From assembly GCA_964604825.1 (NCBI GenBank), contig CAZSAL010000081.1:1-6286 (forward strand): a stretch of 6,286 nt of DNA. Reading direction: 5' to 3'. Position 1 is the first letter of the stretch; every line of letters starts with the position of its first letter. This DNA is from CAZSAL01 sp964604825 (GTDB taxonomy: Bacteria; Elusimicrobiota; Elusimicrobia; 2-01-FULL-59-12). Made by a program: the position numbers and the translations under genes. A model generated the notes under the pieces. That model did not search any database, was not told the origin of the DNA, and saw only the letters and a program-made list of their open reading frames with translations. Of the stretch, positions 6,145-6,286 are shown in pieces.

Positions 6145-6173
6145 AGATTATCAATTTTATGAGAGGTTTGCAA
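6145..6173 (-). promoter_or_regulatory. Candidate sigma70-type promoter for smc
   Basis: On the minus strand TTGCAA (6168-6173) is followed after exactly 17 nt by TAATCT (6145-6150), with TG one base upstream of the -10 as in extended -10 promoters. An overlapping GATAAT (6147-6152) matches the -10 consensus better but at 15-nt spacing. The matches are partial. If used, the smc leader would be about 120 nt and contain both hairpins of repeat copy B. Confidence 0.35.
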
Positions 6174-6176
6174 GCA

Positions 6177-6215
6177 TTAACCACAACCCGTTGTGGCAAT
6201 TGGATTTTAACCACA
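6177..6215 (-). promoter_or_regulatory. Possible regulator-binding site: paired TGTGGTTAA repeats and a dyad
   Basis: TTAACCACA occurs at 6177-6185 and again at 6207-6215 on the plus strand, starting exactly 30 bp apart, about three helical turns. The first copy is part of a dyad, CCACAAC (6181-6187) against GTTGTGG (6190-6196), whose 2-nt centre suits a DNA-binding dimer better than an RNA hairpin. The sites lie just upstream of the candidate -35 element, where an activator could bind. The regulator is unknown and the match could be chance in AT-rich DNA. Confidence 0.3.
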
Positions 6216-6286
6216 CCACAGGTTGTAATATATCCCGACTTTGACACCTCGTTTTTTAAAAAGGTTGAGTTTAAACGGTTTTAGGG

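Larger units (their letters stand above)
6120..6286. other. AT-rich intergenic region upstream of smc
   Basis: No convincing gene is present. A plus-strand frame (6087-6284) begins inside the repeat hairpin, has no Shine-Dalgarno and resembles nothing I know. The base composition is clearly more AT-rich than the genes to the left. The region holds a candidate smc promoter (6145-6173), a dyad at 6181-6196 and two direct repeats. An 8-bp palindrome GTTTAAAC lies at 6269-6276. Where the next gene begins to the right cannot be seen. Confidence 0.6.

Noticed and set aside
6269..6276. GTTTAAAC palindrome
   Set aside because: A single 8-bp palindrome in AT-rich DNA is expected by chance, and no partner site is seen.
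6087..6284. 65-codon plus-strand frame upstream of smc
   Set aside because: It starts inside repeat copy B, has no Shine-Dalgarno, and its translation resembles no family I recognise; the DNA is AT-rich and better read as a promoter region.

Overview
The window is a stretch of bacterial chromosome with four complete protein genes, all on the minus strand. In transcription order they are smc (2543-6016), a WecG/TagA/CpsF-family glycosyltransferase (1705-2445), a YgcG-like TPM-domain membrane protein (862-1695) and a nucleotidyltransferase-domain protein (132-860). No rRNA, tRNA, CRISPR array or transposase gene is visible. The coding style (standard stops, ATG/GTG starts, Shine-Dalgarno sites before some genes) is ordinary for bacteria. 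The gene mix and the many short dispersed hairpin repeats recall genomes of uncultured phyla such as Omnitrophota or Elusimicrobiota, but that placement is a weak impression from memory and not something the sequence proves.

Layout from right to left along transcription. Positions 6120-6286 are AT-rich and non-coding, with a plausible minus-strand promoter and a pair of TGTGGTTAA repeats exactly 30 bp apart. A two-hairpin repeat (copy B, about 6036-6119) lies between that promoter and the smc ribosome binding site, so it would be in the smc mRNA leader. smc begins at GTG 6016. After the smc stop, a second copy of the repeat (copy A, about 2454-2536) fills nearly the whole 97-nt gap before the glycosyltransferase gene. 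The last three genes are tightly packed, with gaps of 9 nt and 1 nt, and probably form one operon. Positions 1-131 are non-coding as far as I can tell and hold the first hairpin of what looks like a third, inverted copy of the repeat (about 9-41).

smc encodes the chromosome-organising ATPase. The downstream three genes look like envelope or accessory functions: a sugar transferase for a cell-surface polymer, a secreted or anchored TPM protein with a glycine-rich tail, and a small nucleotidyltransferase. Nothing in the sequence ties them to smc beyond adjacency.

The points most worth a second look are: (1) the repeat family, whose copies keep their stems through a compensatory base-pair change and G-U pairs; (2) an apparent in-frame loss of about 23 residues from the conserved end of the SMC hinge; (3) an Asp-to-Asn change in the metal-binding motif of the nucleotidyltransferase; (4) Glu in place of the usual Asp in the glycosyltransferase; and (5) a glycosyltransferase start codon with no Shine-Dalgarno, sitting just behind a repeat hairpin.
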